From positions 51,836 to 115,835 of the forward strand of contig CAKZLK010000061.1 of the NCBI GenBank assembly GCA_937125455.1: 64,000 nt of DNA, in the 5' to 3' direction. This DNA is from an uncultured Aequorivita sp. (GTDB lineage: Bacteria; Bacteroidota; Bacteroidia; Flavobacteriales; Flavobacteriaceae). The notes beneath the pieces were generated by a model, which worked only from the letters and a program-made list of their open reading frames with translations, had not been told where the DNA came from and searched no databases. The position numbers and the translations under genes were made by a program. This document shows positions 1-8,170 of this stretch, in pieces (the stretch's first letter is position 1; each line of letters opens with the position of its first letter).

Positions 1-309
1 GACTTTATTTATAACATAAAAAAAGAATTTAATAATGAAAACATTACTATTGAAGAATTTAATATACTAATTGCACTTTTGATTCATAAACAGTTTCTCC
101 CAAAACATCCAAACATGAGTGCAATACACGATGTGTTTGTTCCAGCTTTAGATGTAAAGAAATTTACCAAGTCACATTTCCGAGATGAGCAAAAAAATTA
201 TAACGATTTTTTAAATTTAAAGATAAAACCTGACCCTTATACAAAGCAAAGGATTGATAGTGTTAATCAAAAAATTAGAAACGCAAAAGATTCTGTTGGA
301 TTACAATAG
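1..309 (+). CDS. C-terminal end of an unrecognised protein (5' truncated by window edge)
   Basis: The reading frame is open from base 1 to the stop at 307-309, so this is the C-terminal part (about 102 residues) of a gene that begins outside the window; the TTG at 79 used by the ORF track is probably internal. The visible part is hydrophilic and lysine/asparagine-rich with no motif I recognise. It is co-directional with the HTH and helicase genes that follow and probably belongs to the same mobile element. No function is proposed. Confidence 0.55.
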   Translation, partial: DFIYNIKKEFNNENITIEEFNILIALLIHKQFLPKHPNMSAIHDVFVPALDVKKFTKSHFRDEQKNYNDFLNLKIKPDPYTKQRIDSVNQKIRNAKDSVGLQ

Positions 310-428
310 TTGCGCTAATTAATAGCACATTTGGTGCAAGTAATTAACCCCCTAATCATAATTTAAGAGCATAAATACCTCCATAAGTTTGCCATAGAAA
401 ACGAATAACAAATCAAAATTCGATCGCT

Positions 429-698
429 ATGCAAACTATAGAATTTAAACTTCCCGAGAGCCTTACCGATGAGATTAAGGCATTGAAGAAAGAACTTCAA
501 GAAATAAAAGACAATTTCATACCCAAAGAACAAACAAAATACCTTAGTAGAAATCAGGTAGCAGAAATGCTTGGAATAAATGTTTCAAGTGTTCATAATT
601 GGACGCAAAAAGGTATTCTTCAAGCATACCAAATTGGCGGTCGGGTTTACTATAAACGTAAGGAATTGGAAGCAGCAATTGTAAAGCTTCAAAAATAA
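429..698 (+). CDS. Excisionase-like helix-turn-helix DNA-binding protein
   Basis: An 89-residue protein with an N-terminal coiled-coil-like stretch (residues 10-35) and a MerR/excisionase-type winged HTH (about 42-85): the pattern LSRNQVAEMLGI..SSVHNWT..G.L.AYQIGGRVYYKRKEL is typical of the HTH_17 (AlpA/Xis-like) family. Such proteins in Bacteroidota mobile elements act as excision or replication regulators. It ends 6 bp before the SF3 helicase gene, so the two are probably co-transcribed. The family call is firm; the exact role (excisionase or transcription regulator) is inferred from context. Confidence 0.85.
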   Translation: MQTIEFKLPESLTDEIKALKKELQEIKDNFIPKEQTKYLSRNQVAEMLGINVSSVHNWTQKGILQAYQIGGRVYYKRKELEAAIVKLQK

Positions 699-704
699 TA
701 GGCT

Positions 705-2180
705 ATGAAAGGAAACAAAAAACATAGCCTTCCAAAAAAATCAAAAAAGAAAGCATCTAACAACGTTTCAAAGTTTCAGGAACTGAAATTTTGGCTATTT
801 AATAGTAAAAACGGAAAGCATATAATAGACCCTGCTTTGTTGTCTGATTTTTTAGAAAAAAACAATTTTTACAATGTTAGTTATTTCGGAACTCGTTTAA
901 TTGTTAAAGTAGATTATAACATTGCTAAAATCCTAAAACCACAGGAAGTCTATAATTTTGTTATCGAGTATGTGAAACAACAAAAAAAGAATGATCTACG
1001 CTCCCAATTTATTAAGGATGGTGAAGCCCTTCTCATAAGCAAAAAAGCGATTTTGGGCAGTTTGCAAGAACTAACATTAAAGCGATTCAAAGACACAAAA
1101 TACTCAGGAATATTCTTTTTCAAAAATATATTTGTCGTAATAAATAAAGCTGGATTTAAGTCCTATGAATACTCAAAACTTAGCGAGGTTATAAAGGGAT
1201 ATTTTATTTTTGAAAGCCAAATTATAGACAACACTTTCCAACCTCAAAACGACTACAAGAAAAGCCAGTTTTATGAGTTTTTGAAACTTTCTACCAATGA
1301 AAAAACCCACCTTAAAAATGTAATTACTTCCCTTGGGTACATATTGCATAGGTACAAAAACCCAAGTGTCGCCAAAGCAATTATTTTAAGTGATATTTTG
1401 AGTCAAGCCACCAATACCGCCAGCGGTCGAAGCGGAAAGGGTTTAATGATAAAAGCATTAGCGGAAGTTTTAAATGTGGTTGAGTATAACGGCAAGAACT
1501 TAGATTTAAGTAAGGATAAATTTGTTTTCCAATCAATTACACCCCAAACGGATTTATTTGTATTACAGGACGTGGAACAAAGTTTCAGTTTTGAAGCTCT
1601 CTTTGCCGTGCTTACCGATAAAATGAATATCGAAAAGAAGCACCAAGACAAAATTACTCTTGATTTTGAAAGTAGTCCTAAAATTGCCGTAACAACAAAT
1701 TACACGCTATCTGATAAAGGCGGAAGTTATACAGATAGGAAACACGTTGTTTTACTTAACAACCACTTCAACAGCACCAACAAACCCGAAAACCATTTTA
1801 AGAATTTGTTTTTTATAGAATGGGATGATAAAGAATATCAACGATTCTACTCCTTTATGATTTTTTGCCTAAAAAAGTATTTCAAAAGTGGCTTGATTAA
1901 TTATGACAGTCCCGAACTGCGTTTGCAAAAATTAGAGGTTGATACAAGCAAAGATTTCCTAAAACTTATGAAATCGACTTACGGCAAATTAAATGAAAAT
2001 TACTTATTGAAAGATATAGCGAAAGCCCTTGGCGATTCAATTAACAGCAATAATGGAAGTGTTAGGAGTCGGGTTGCAAGTGGATGGATTAATATTTGGG
2101 CAGATTTTAAAGGCTATAATGTTGAAAGACTTGAAAGTGGTGGGATTGTTAAGTTTGGTTTTACCAAAAAGAAAAGTTAG
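705..2180 (+). CDS. SF3-type helicase / primase-helicase of a mobile element
   Basis: A 491-residue protein. The central region carries an SF3-like ATPase: a Walker A-like NTASGRSGKGLMIKAL (about residues 235-250), a Walker B-like DLFVLQDVEQ (about 284-293), and a motif-C-like KIAVTTNYTL (about 325-334). This arrangement matches the primase-helicases that replicate Bacteroidota integrative or plasmid-like elements. The C-terminal 80 residues resemble a winged-helix tail. It follows the HTH gene by 6 bp and is followed by a gene-free region with direct repeats that could be an origin. No separate primase motif was recognised in the N-terminus. Confidence 0.75.
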   Translation: MKGNKKHSLPKKSKKKASNNVSKFQELKFWLFNSKNGKHIIDPALLSDFLEKNNFYNVSYFGTRLIVKVDYNIAKILKPQEVYNFVIEYVKQQKKNDLRSQFIKDGEALLISKKAILGSLQELTLKRFKDTKYSGIFFFKNIFVVINKAGFKSYEYSKLSEVIKGYFIFESQIIDNTFQPQNDYKKSQFYEFLKLSTNEKTHLKNVITSLGYILHRYKNPSVAKAIILSDILSQATNTASGRSGKGLMIKALAEVLNVVEYNGKNLDLSKDKFVFQSITPQTDLFVLQDVEQSFSFEALFAVLTDKMNIEKKHQDKITLDFESSPKIAVTTNYTLSDKGGSYTDRKHVVLLNNHFNSTNKPENHFKNLFFIEWDDKEYQRFYSFMIFCLKKYFKSGLINYDSPELRLQKLEVDTSKDFLKLMKSTYGKLNENYLLKDIAKALGDSINSNNGSVRSRVASGWINIWADFKGYNVERLESGGIVKFGFTKKKS

Positions 2181-2516
2181 CCAAGTGAGTGATTTTGAAA
2201 TAAAAACGCAAAGAATAATTGTAGGGTTAGGAATTCGGCACCCCCCTTGAGGTGGGTCAGTAGGCTTATTTTAAAAAAGGGTATGCAAGAAAAGGCGATA
2301 AATATTTACATAAACTCAAATATTAAGCACCTGACCCTAGAAATTGGTGGGTCAGTAGGGTAATTTCTGGTATTACGCAGACGAGGAAAAAAACATATAT
2401 ATAAAAGAAGGTAACAATTTACCCCCCTAACCCTCAGACAGCTTAAATAGCAAAAAATAAATAATTAAACAAGTGGCAGTTGTTGGTTAAACATTGCAAC
2501 TATAAATTTTAAAATA
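2181..2516. repeat. Gene-free region with a 14-bp direct repeat (possible origin or regulatory region)
   Basis: This 336-bp gap after the helicase has no convincing ORF; the track ORF 2029-2250 is a shadow. GGTGGGTCAGTAGG occurs twice, at 2251-2264 and 2346-2359. Placement next to an SF3 helicase would suit a replication origin or iterons, but two copies are weak support. Confidence 0.35.
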
Positions 2517-3224
2517 ATGAAAGACAAAGTAAAATTAGATTTTGACCAAAATGGTTACGATAGCTTAAAAAATTATGTATTGGAAACTGGCGAAATAATC
2601 TTAAAAGCTAAAACCATATTAAACAACCTTGAAGTTAAATGCAATACCAAGGATTTAATTGATGGCGAGTTCATTTCAAGATTTCACGAACACCACAAAA
2701 ACGCTCACCAAAATGAAACCGATGGTTTTGCAAAAAGGTTAAGCTACGAAAAGTATATTGAAATGCTTGAGCTTGATACAACGCCATTAATAGAGCTGGA
2801 AAGCACCTACAAATCAAGGGTTGAAAGATCTTATGAATTTTATTCTAAGAATAATAGCTTTTATAAATATTGTGAGTTTAGAGCTCCAAGGAGTGCATTT
2901 TTGAAAGATTTTTTAGATGATGCTCCAAACAAAATATCAATATTACTGAAAGACCTTTTTAAAATTTCAAGGGATAAAGTGATAATAAATATTAATGAAG
3001 AACTTTTTACACTTTATACCACAAACAGCAAACAAATTTTAATTATAAATACAGTTCGAGAATTAATTAAGAATTGTGAAATGCTTGGAAAAAAGGTAGA
3101 TGAGGTACGGCCGTTAATTAAAGAATATCTTGTTGAGGGAAATATTCTAAGCGAAAAAATAGGTTTGAGCAATGATATGAAAACAATAAATTTTAATAAT
3201 AATAAAATACTTACAATCAAATGA
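2517..3224 (+). CDS. Hypothetical protein of mobile element
   Basis: A 235-residue hydrophilic, mostly helical protein of unrecognised family, without a signal peptide or membrane segment. Its TGA stop overlaps the ATG of the next gene (ATGA at 3221-3224), so it is translationally coupled to a 49-residue protein and heads a run of small genes. No function is proposed. Confidence 0.7.
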   Translation: MKDKVKLDFDQNGYDSLKNYVLETGEIILKAKTILNNLEVKCNTKDLIDGEFISRFHEHHKNAHQNETDGFAKRLSYEKYIEMLELDTTPLIELESTYKSRVERSYEFYSKNNSFYKYCEFRAPRSAFLKDFLDDAPNKISILLKDLFKISRDKVIININEELFTLYTTNSKQILIINTVRELIKNCEMLGKKVDEVRPLIKEYLVEGNILSEKIGLSNDMKTINFNNNKILTIK

Positions 3225-3370
3225 AAACAGAATATAACACAATGGTTGTAGTGGCAGACACAAGAACCAAATTAGAGAAAAAAATAGTCGATGAATTTCA
3301 CAAAGGTCATGAACCTTTATCGGATGTAATTGAAGCGGACGGTCAATTTCAAATCGAACTAACTAATTAA
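3221..3370 (+). CDS. Small hypothetical protein (49 aa)
   Basis: This ORF, too short for the track, starts at the ATG of the ATGA overlap with the upstream gene and encodes 49 residues beginning MKTEYNTMVVVADTR and ending at TAA 3368-3370. It is charged and soluble. The overlap with the previous gene and the 4-bp gap to the next make it credible as a real coupled gene. No family was recognised. Confidence 0.6.
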   Translation: MKTEYNTMVVVADTRTKLEKKIVDEFHKGHEPLSDVIEADGQFQIELTN

Positions 3371-3374
3371 ATTT

Positions 3375-3521
3375 ATGGAGGAAAAAATAAAAATTTTAGA
3401 AAGCAATTGCACGCCAGAATTTGAAAAAACAATTAATGAGTATTTAAAAAAAGGATGGAAAATCAAAGGCAATTTGCTAAATAACAACGGCTGTTTAACG
3501 TTAATGATAATCAAAAAGTAA
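3375..3521 (+). CDS. Small DUF1737-like protein (48 aa)
   Basis: A 48-residue ORF with an AGG-like signal absent but tightly packed behind the previous small gene. The pattern FEKTINEYLKKGWKIKGNLL....LTLMIIKK resembles DUF1737-type small proteins, which keep a V/INE.L.+GW.+.G core followed by a beta strand. The role of that family is unknown. It is the last gene of the 2517-3521 cluster. Confidence 0.55.
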   Translation: MEEKIKILESNCTPEFEKTINEYLKKGWKIKGNLLNNNGCLTLMIIKK

Positions 3522-3640
3522 GTTTAGCCTTATTTGATTATTGAGGGATGGTTTGTCATTTTACCATCCCTTTTTTTACGCTTAAATCTGAAATAAATTA
3601 TATTAAATGGAAATATTCCATATTTTTGGAATTTATCCAA

Positions 3641-3901
3641 ATGGTTTATACAGATTATTTTTCAAGATATATTAAAGAATGTGGAGTACCACCATTATCC
3701 AAGGAACAATGGCAACGGCTGTTAAATATTGTCTATATGGAAGCGTTGGTGACTGCTACTTCCGAATGTGGTGAGCGACGTATAAAGAATTACCAGACTT
3801 ATAGGCATACAAAATCCCTTAATGAATTAACTGGGAGAAAAAAACCATATTATTTGATAGGAGAAATGCTTAAATTGTCGGATCAAAAGCCAGTCCGATA
3901 A
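3641..3901 (+). CDS. Hypothetical protein (86 aa)
   Basis: The track ORF starts at 3548, but its first 31 residues look like translated intergenic DNA. The ATG at 3641 gives a coherent 86-residue protein, MVYTDYFSRYIKECG..., which is helical and basic at the C-terminus. No family was recognised. Its stop TAA at 3899-3901 overlaps the apparent beginning of the next small lipoprotein ORF. Confidence 0.5.
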   Translation: MVYTDYFSRYIKECGVPPLSKEQWQRLLNIVYMEALVTATSECGERRIKNYQTYRHTKSLNELTGRKKPYYLIGEMLKLSDQKPVR

Positions 3902-4086
3902 AACACTTTCTATTCATATCTTTTCTTTTCCTCGGGTGTAGGGATGCGCCAAAAGAAAACTACGAGCTAAACCGTGAACTGCAACAAACAAAAGCAGAAA
4001 TACAAAGATTGGAAAGACTTAATGATAGTCTTAGCGAGCAATTGGAAAAATGCGATGACTGGGTGAAAATGTTGGAACGTGATTAA
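3898..4086 (+). CDS. Putative small lipoprotein with non-canonical start
   Basis: From ATA at 3898 the frame encodes about 62 residues with a lipoprotein-like signal (KHFLFISFLFLGC, lipobox LFLG|C), then a charged coiled coil (ELNRELQQTKAEIQRLERL). This is the layout of short coiled-coil lipoproteins such as the lysis spanin/Rz1-like or Lpp-like type. No ATG, GTG or TTG exists in this frame after the upstream in-frame stop. Initiation would be at ATA (overlapping the previous TAA as ATAA) or a neighbouring rare codon, or there is a sequencing difference. The coding character is convincing; the start is not. Confidence 0.45.
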   Translation: MKHFLFISFLFLGCRDAPKENYELNRELQQTKAEIQRLERLNDSLSEQLEKCDDWVKMLERD

Positions 4087-4407
4087 ATCCTTTGGTAATT
4101 TATATATACCATCCCTTTTTTGTTATGAAAATCAAGTAGCACCCCTGAAGCCTTAAAAATATTGGGTTTTGAAACAATACATATTTATTAAAATTTGGAA
4201 AAACTACAATTCACAACAAAAACCATAACAAGATGTCAAATCTGTGTAACGTATATGTGCTTTGGGGGGCGTAACATATTGTACTAAAAATAAAGTTAGG
4301 GGAAAGTACCTTTTTCTTTCCTTAAAAAATAAAATTATATATTTAAAATCACGAATAAGCAATTGGAACAAAAAATTTATATAAATAATATTCAAAATTT
4401 ATAATAG
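4087..4407. other. Intergenic region without a recognised gene
   Basis: A 321-bp gap. The minus-strand ORF at 4204-4395 has low-complexity AT-derived composition and is not believed. A G-run (GGGGGG near 4266) is flanked by GTAACGTATA and CGTAACATAT, which form a short imperfect repeat. Probably the promoter region of the NACHT gene, but no clear TAnnTTTG box was found. Confidence 0.3.
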
Positions 4408-7400
4408 TTGAAAAATAAATTTCTTTTAAGAATATCTCTAATGATTTTATATTTGTGTGGACTATCTATTTTTGCACAAAATAATATTGTAACTACCCCC
4501 CATGACAATTCGAGAGAAGATTTAGCCTTCTATTATTTCATGAAGGATGTCAGCAATGAGAAAGCAAGCTCCATTGTTAATGATTTTCTTATAAAAGATA
4601 GTGAAACCGCTCTCTTATATCAAAAATTATCAGAAGATTTTTTAAAAAAACAAGATACTATAAGATATATAATCTTATCTAGTAAATTAGTGGAAAGTGG
4701 TTTCAATTTTCCAAGAAAAAAGCCACTTATTTATTTTTTAGCATCTAATCGTCATGATTTAATAAATCCTAAGTCTTTAAAAAAGTTAGTTGAAAACACT
4801 AAATGGAATAAAGAAGAAACGGAATTATTAATAGACTTATTTTTTAAAAAAAATAAGTTCATAGATCAACAAAACCATGAAAACATTATTATTCTATATC
4901 AAAATCTGGAAATCAGCAGTAAAAATATTACGAAGATAATAGAGAAATTAAAAAGCTATAAAATCTCCCGAGAAGACATTAATCTCAATACGATTAAAGG
5001 GAGAAAATACAGAACATTAGTCACTGTTTTATTTAACAAAAAATTGAACAAAGATAATTTACAAAATTTATTGAAAATTTTAGATACTAATTATTTACCC
5101 AACGTAGTTGTCATGAGTAGTTCTAATTTCAAAAAAATAAGCAGCTATAAAAATCGACACGATTATTTAGGCAGAACTGCTAGACGTATTTTATATAGTT
5201 ATGACGGAAATTCAGAAAATTTAGATTTTTTACTTGATCTCACATTAAATATCAATGCAACAAATAAAAAGAAAAATGATTACCTGAGAACTCTCAATTA
5301 TGGGTTTAACAAAATTTCAGACTCAAATTTCTTAAAATACACGAGTTTATTTTTGAAGGAACCGTATTTATCCAATAAAGCTCAAGAATTACTTTATCGT
5401 CCCCAAATTTATAATATTTCACCAGTTTTGGATTCTGAATACATCCAAAATGTTATAAATAAACTCCCCTTAGATAATAAAAATCTAGAGAATATCACTT
5501 TAACAAAACTGAGCAGCTCTATTAATAATGAAAAATCTGCTAATATTATCTTAGAATATATAAAAAAAAATAATTTAGAAAAAAAGGAAGCAATAAAAAA
5601 AAATCTTAGAGCAAAAGGGTATTTTGATGAATCTTTAGATAAAATAATTTCTTCAATAATTGAAGAAAACAAAGAGCTTATTGACATTCAAAAAACACAC
5701 ACAGGTTTAAAAACTTTAAATTGGTATAATTTCAATCGACCAATTTTAAGCCACGAACAAATAGATCGAATATTAAATGCTTCTGATTTTATTCAGAATA
5801 CCCAAGTATATTTTATCCTTCTAGAAAATCAAAAATTAACTCAGAATCAACTAGATTTTTTATTTCAAATTATTGAAGATGGAAATCTAAAAGTTGCATC
5901 TTTTTTTTATAATACATTTAAAAATAATAAACTCAATGAAATTAATACACATAAATTTTTAAAGCTCTATTCTAAAGAAAATTTAAGGAAACTATATGAT
6001 GCGGTGGATGATAGAGATGCAAACTTATTGCCAAATTACAGAACACATTATTCAGTTTTTTTTGAGGGATTAGACCCTAAAGTTTTACAACCTTTTATTC
6101 TAAATGAATATTTTGCTTCAATATACGAAACGACACCTTTTTATAACATAGGTGATAATGCGCAAATTTATAGACAATTGTTATACCACAGTTTAATATA
6201 CCAGTACTCAACTCATGATGAAAATTTACTTCAAATTACGAGAATATCAAACAAAGACAAGAATGATGTTAAACTCTATTTGAAAAATCTTGATTTAAAA
6301 AACAATAAACAAATTTCAAAAAATTTATTGTTAAATCTAATTAATTATTTATCCGATAACAGAGATTTATTGGATAAGAAAAACTTTATATATTATTCAG
6401 ATATATCAAAGCTTATTATTGAAGAAACTTCTTGGGAATATAATGACATAGGGTTTTTAGAAAAATTGACAGAACTAATGAGTTACGGTGGTAATTCAGA
6501 AATAACAAAGTCAAAAATAAAAACTCTTAAAGAAATCAATTATAAGAATCAAAAAATTATAGATTGGGCTCTGCCATTTATTATTACATTTTTACTTTTT
6601 TCATTGGTGGTAATTACATTTTCAATTGTTATTTATATTAAAGGAAATAGTTTTTCACTTGAAAATACTATAATGGATTGGAAATTCGAAGTAGGTAAAG
6701 TGAATATAATGGCACGAACCCCAATAATTGGATTTATTAAATTAATAAGACCTTTCAGAAATAAAATCTTAAATCAAAACAAACCTTATTTATTAAGAGA
6801 GCTTAATATTAATCTTGGTAAAAACATTTATGACAAATTAAATGTTAATGATAAAAATATTGTTACCAATAAAATATATGAAACCTTGAATTCACAAATG
6901 GATTTTAAAATGATATTAGGTGATTCAGGCACAGGTAAAACAGTTTTACTATCAAATTATATCCTAAATTCAGATAAGCACATCATATATTTAAAGGCAA
7001 ATGAAATTGATGAGAAAATTATCAATACTATTAGCAAAAGAGTTGATGGTTTATTGAAAGACACAAAATTTATTACTTGGTGTTTAAAAAAAGGTGAAAT
7101 TCAATTATGTATAGATGGATTAAACGAAATCAATATAATTAAACAATCAAAAATAATTGAGGAGATTAAAGATTCTAAGTTTTCAGACATCATTATTTCT
7201 TCACAAAAAACTAGAGCAATATCAAAAGACAAATTTTACTTAGAATTAAAAGGAATTCATGAAGACAACTTAAAAGACTTTTTAAACAAGTATGAAAGAA
7301 GTGAAAATTATCAAAATAATCTAGAAACTTTCCTTAAAAACAATCAAAAGGATAATAAATCACATTTAACTAATACTATGGATTTATTTGTAATTTCTGA

Positions 7401-7893
7401 ACTATTAAATCGAAATATCGAAGTTGATCTTTACAATATTTATAGCCAGCAAGTGAATGCCGCAATAATGAATTACCAAGAAAATAATAATGGAAAATTT
7501 CCGTTAGATCAAATTACTTCACAAGCGTACAAATTAAAGTCTGAGGGACTATCAAGAATTGATTCTACGGGAATTGAAGAAGCTCTTGAGTCATTGTTAG
7601 AATATAAAGTTGTTAATAAAAGAGAATTAGAAAAATCCAAAAACTGGAATTTTAGACACGATAAAATTGAAGATTATTTTGTTTGTGAACACTTTTCAAA
7701 AAATAAAAAATTAATTTTTAATCATCTTGGAGATATTGAGTTTATTGGTGTTTATGCATATATAGCAAAAAAACCCACGGAATTTGATATTAAGAAGATT
7801 AATGCTGCGTTATATGCAAAAGCTGATGAAATGCAGGATTGGACAATTCACAGTTCCTTTTGGAATAAATTAAATCAAAATCGAGACACTTAG
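4408..7893 (+). CDS. Membrane-anchored NACHT NTPase with large exported N-terminal domain
   Basis: A 1161-residue protein. The TTG start at 4408 is chosen because it gives a complete signal sequence (MKNKFLLRISLMILYLCG..., ending SIFAQ). About 690 residues of helical, Asn/Leu/Lys-rich repeat-like sequence follow, then one strong membrane segment (ALPFIITFLLFSLVVITFSI, about residues 720-745). The cytoplasmic C-terminus is a NACHT-type ATPase: Walker A GDSGTGKT (about 840), Walker B-like LCIDGLNEI (about 905), and the NACHT-associated RHDKIEDYFVCEHF near the end. Known bacterial NACHT proteins are antiphage STAND sensors, usually soluble. Here the putative sensor would lie in the periplasm and the switch in the cytoplasm. 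It stands alone, convergent with the NACHT-TOPRIM gene. Confidence 0.7.
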   Translation: MKNKFLLRISLMILYLCGLSIFAQNNIVTTPHDNSREDLAFYYFMKDVSNEKASSIVNDFLIKDSETALLYQKLSEDFLKKQDTIRYIILSSKLVESGFNFPRKKPLIYFLASNRHDLINPKSLKKLVENTKWNKEETELLIDLFFKKNKFIDQQNHENIIILYQNLEISSKNITKIIEKLKSYKISREDINLNTIKGRKYRTLVTVLFNKKLNKDNLQNLLKILDTNYLPNVVVMSSSNFKKISSYKNRHDYLGRTARRILYSYDGNSENLDFLLDLTLNINATNKKKNDYLRTLNYGFNKISDSNFLKYTSLFLKEPYLSNKAQELLYRPQIYNISPVLDSEYIQNVINKLPLDNKNLENITLTKLSSSINNEKSANIILEYIKKNNLEKKEAIKKNLRAKGYFDESLDKIISSIIEENKELIDIQKTHTGLKTLNWYNFNRPILSHEQIDRILNASDFIQNTQVYFILLENQKLTQNQLDFLFQIIEDGNLKVASFFYNTFKNNKLNEINTHKFLKLYSKENLRKLYDAVDDRDANLLPNYRTHYSVFFEGLDPKVLQPFILNEYFASIYETTPFYNIGDNAQIYRQLLYHSLIYQYSTHDENLLQITRISNKDKNDVKLYLKNLDLKNNKQISKNLLLNLINYLSDNRDLLDKKNFIYYSDISKLIIEETSWEYNDIGFLEKLTELMSYGGNSEITKSKIKTLKEINYKNQKIIDWALPFIITFLLFSLVVITFSIVIYIKGNSFSLENTIMDWKFEVGKVNIMARTPIIGFIKLIRPFRNKILNQNKPYLLRELNINLGKNIYDKLNVNDKNIVTNKIYETLNSQMDFKMILGDSGTGKTVLLSNYILNSDKHIIYLKANEIDEKIINTISKRVDGLLKDTKFITWCLKKGEIQLCIDGLNEINIIKQSKIIEEIKDSKFSDIIISSQKTRAISKDKFYLELKGIHEDNLKDFLNKYERSENYQNNLETFLKNNQKDNKSHLTNTMDLFVISELLNRNIEVDLYNIYSQQVNAAIMNYQENNNGKFPLDQITSQAYKLKSEGLSRIDSTGIEEALESLLEYKVVNKRELEKSKNWNFRHDKIEDYFVCEHFSKNKKLIFNHLGDIEFIGVYAYIAKKPTEFDIKKINAALYAKADEMQDWTIHSSFWNKLNQNRDT

Positions 7894-8170
7894 TATGATT
7901 TATTAAAGAATTTATAATGTCATATTAAATCGTGAAATTGAATTCATGAATAAGGCCTTGAATGACTTTATTTACTAAATCTTCTTTGTGTATGTTCGTT
8001 AATTTCTCCAACTGCTTGGATTGAGTGTTTTTCAAGAAACTTGAAATATATGAAGGAAATAAGCGGAGTTTTGTGTCAAAGTCTTTTGAAGCTCTTTTAC
8101 CTATCCAACTCTTAAAAGTAAAGCATCTTCAATAGCTCAAATGTTAACTCTGTATATATTCCTTTTGCCA

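Noticed and set aside
4204-4395. Minus-strand 63-aa ORF
   Set aside because: AT-derived hydrophobic sequence in the promoter region of the NACHT gene, without ribosome-binding context or family match.
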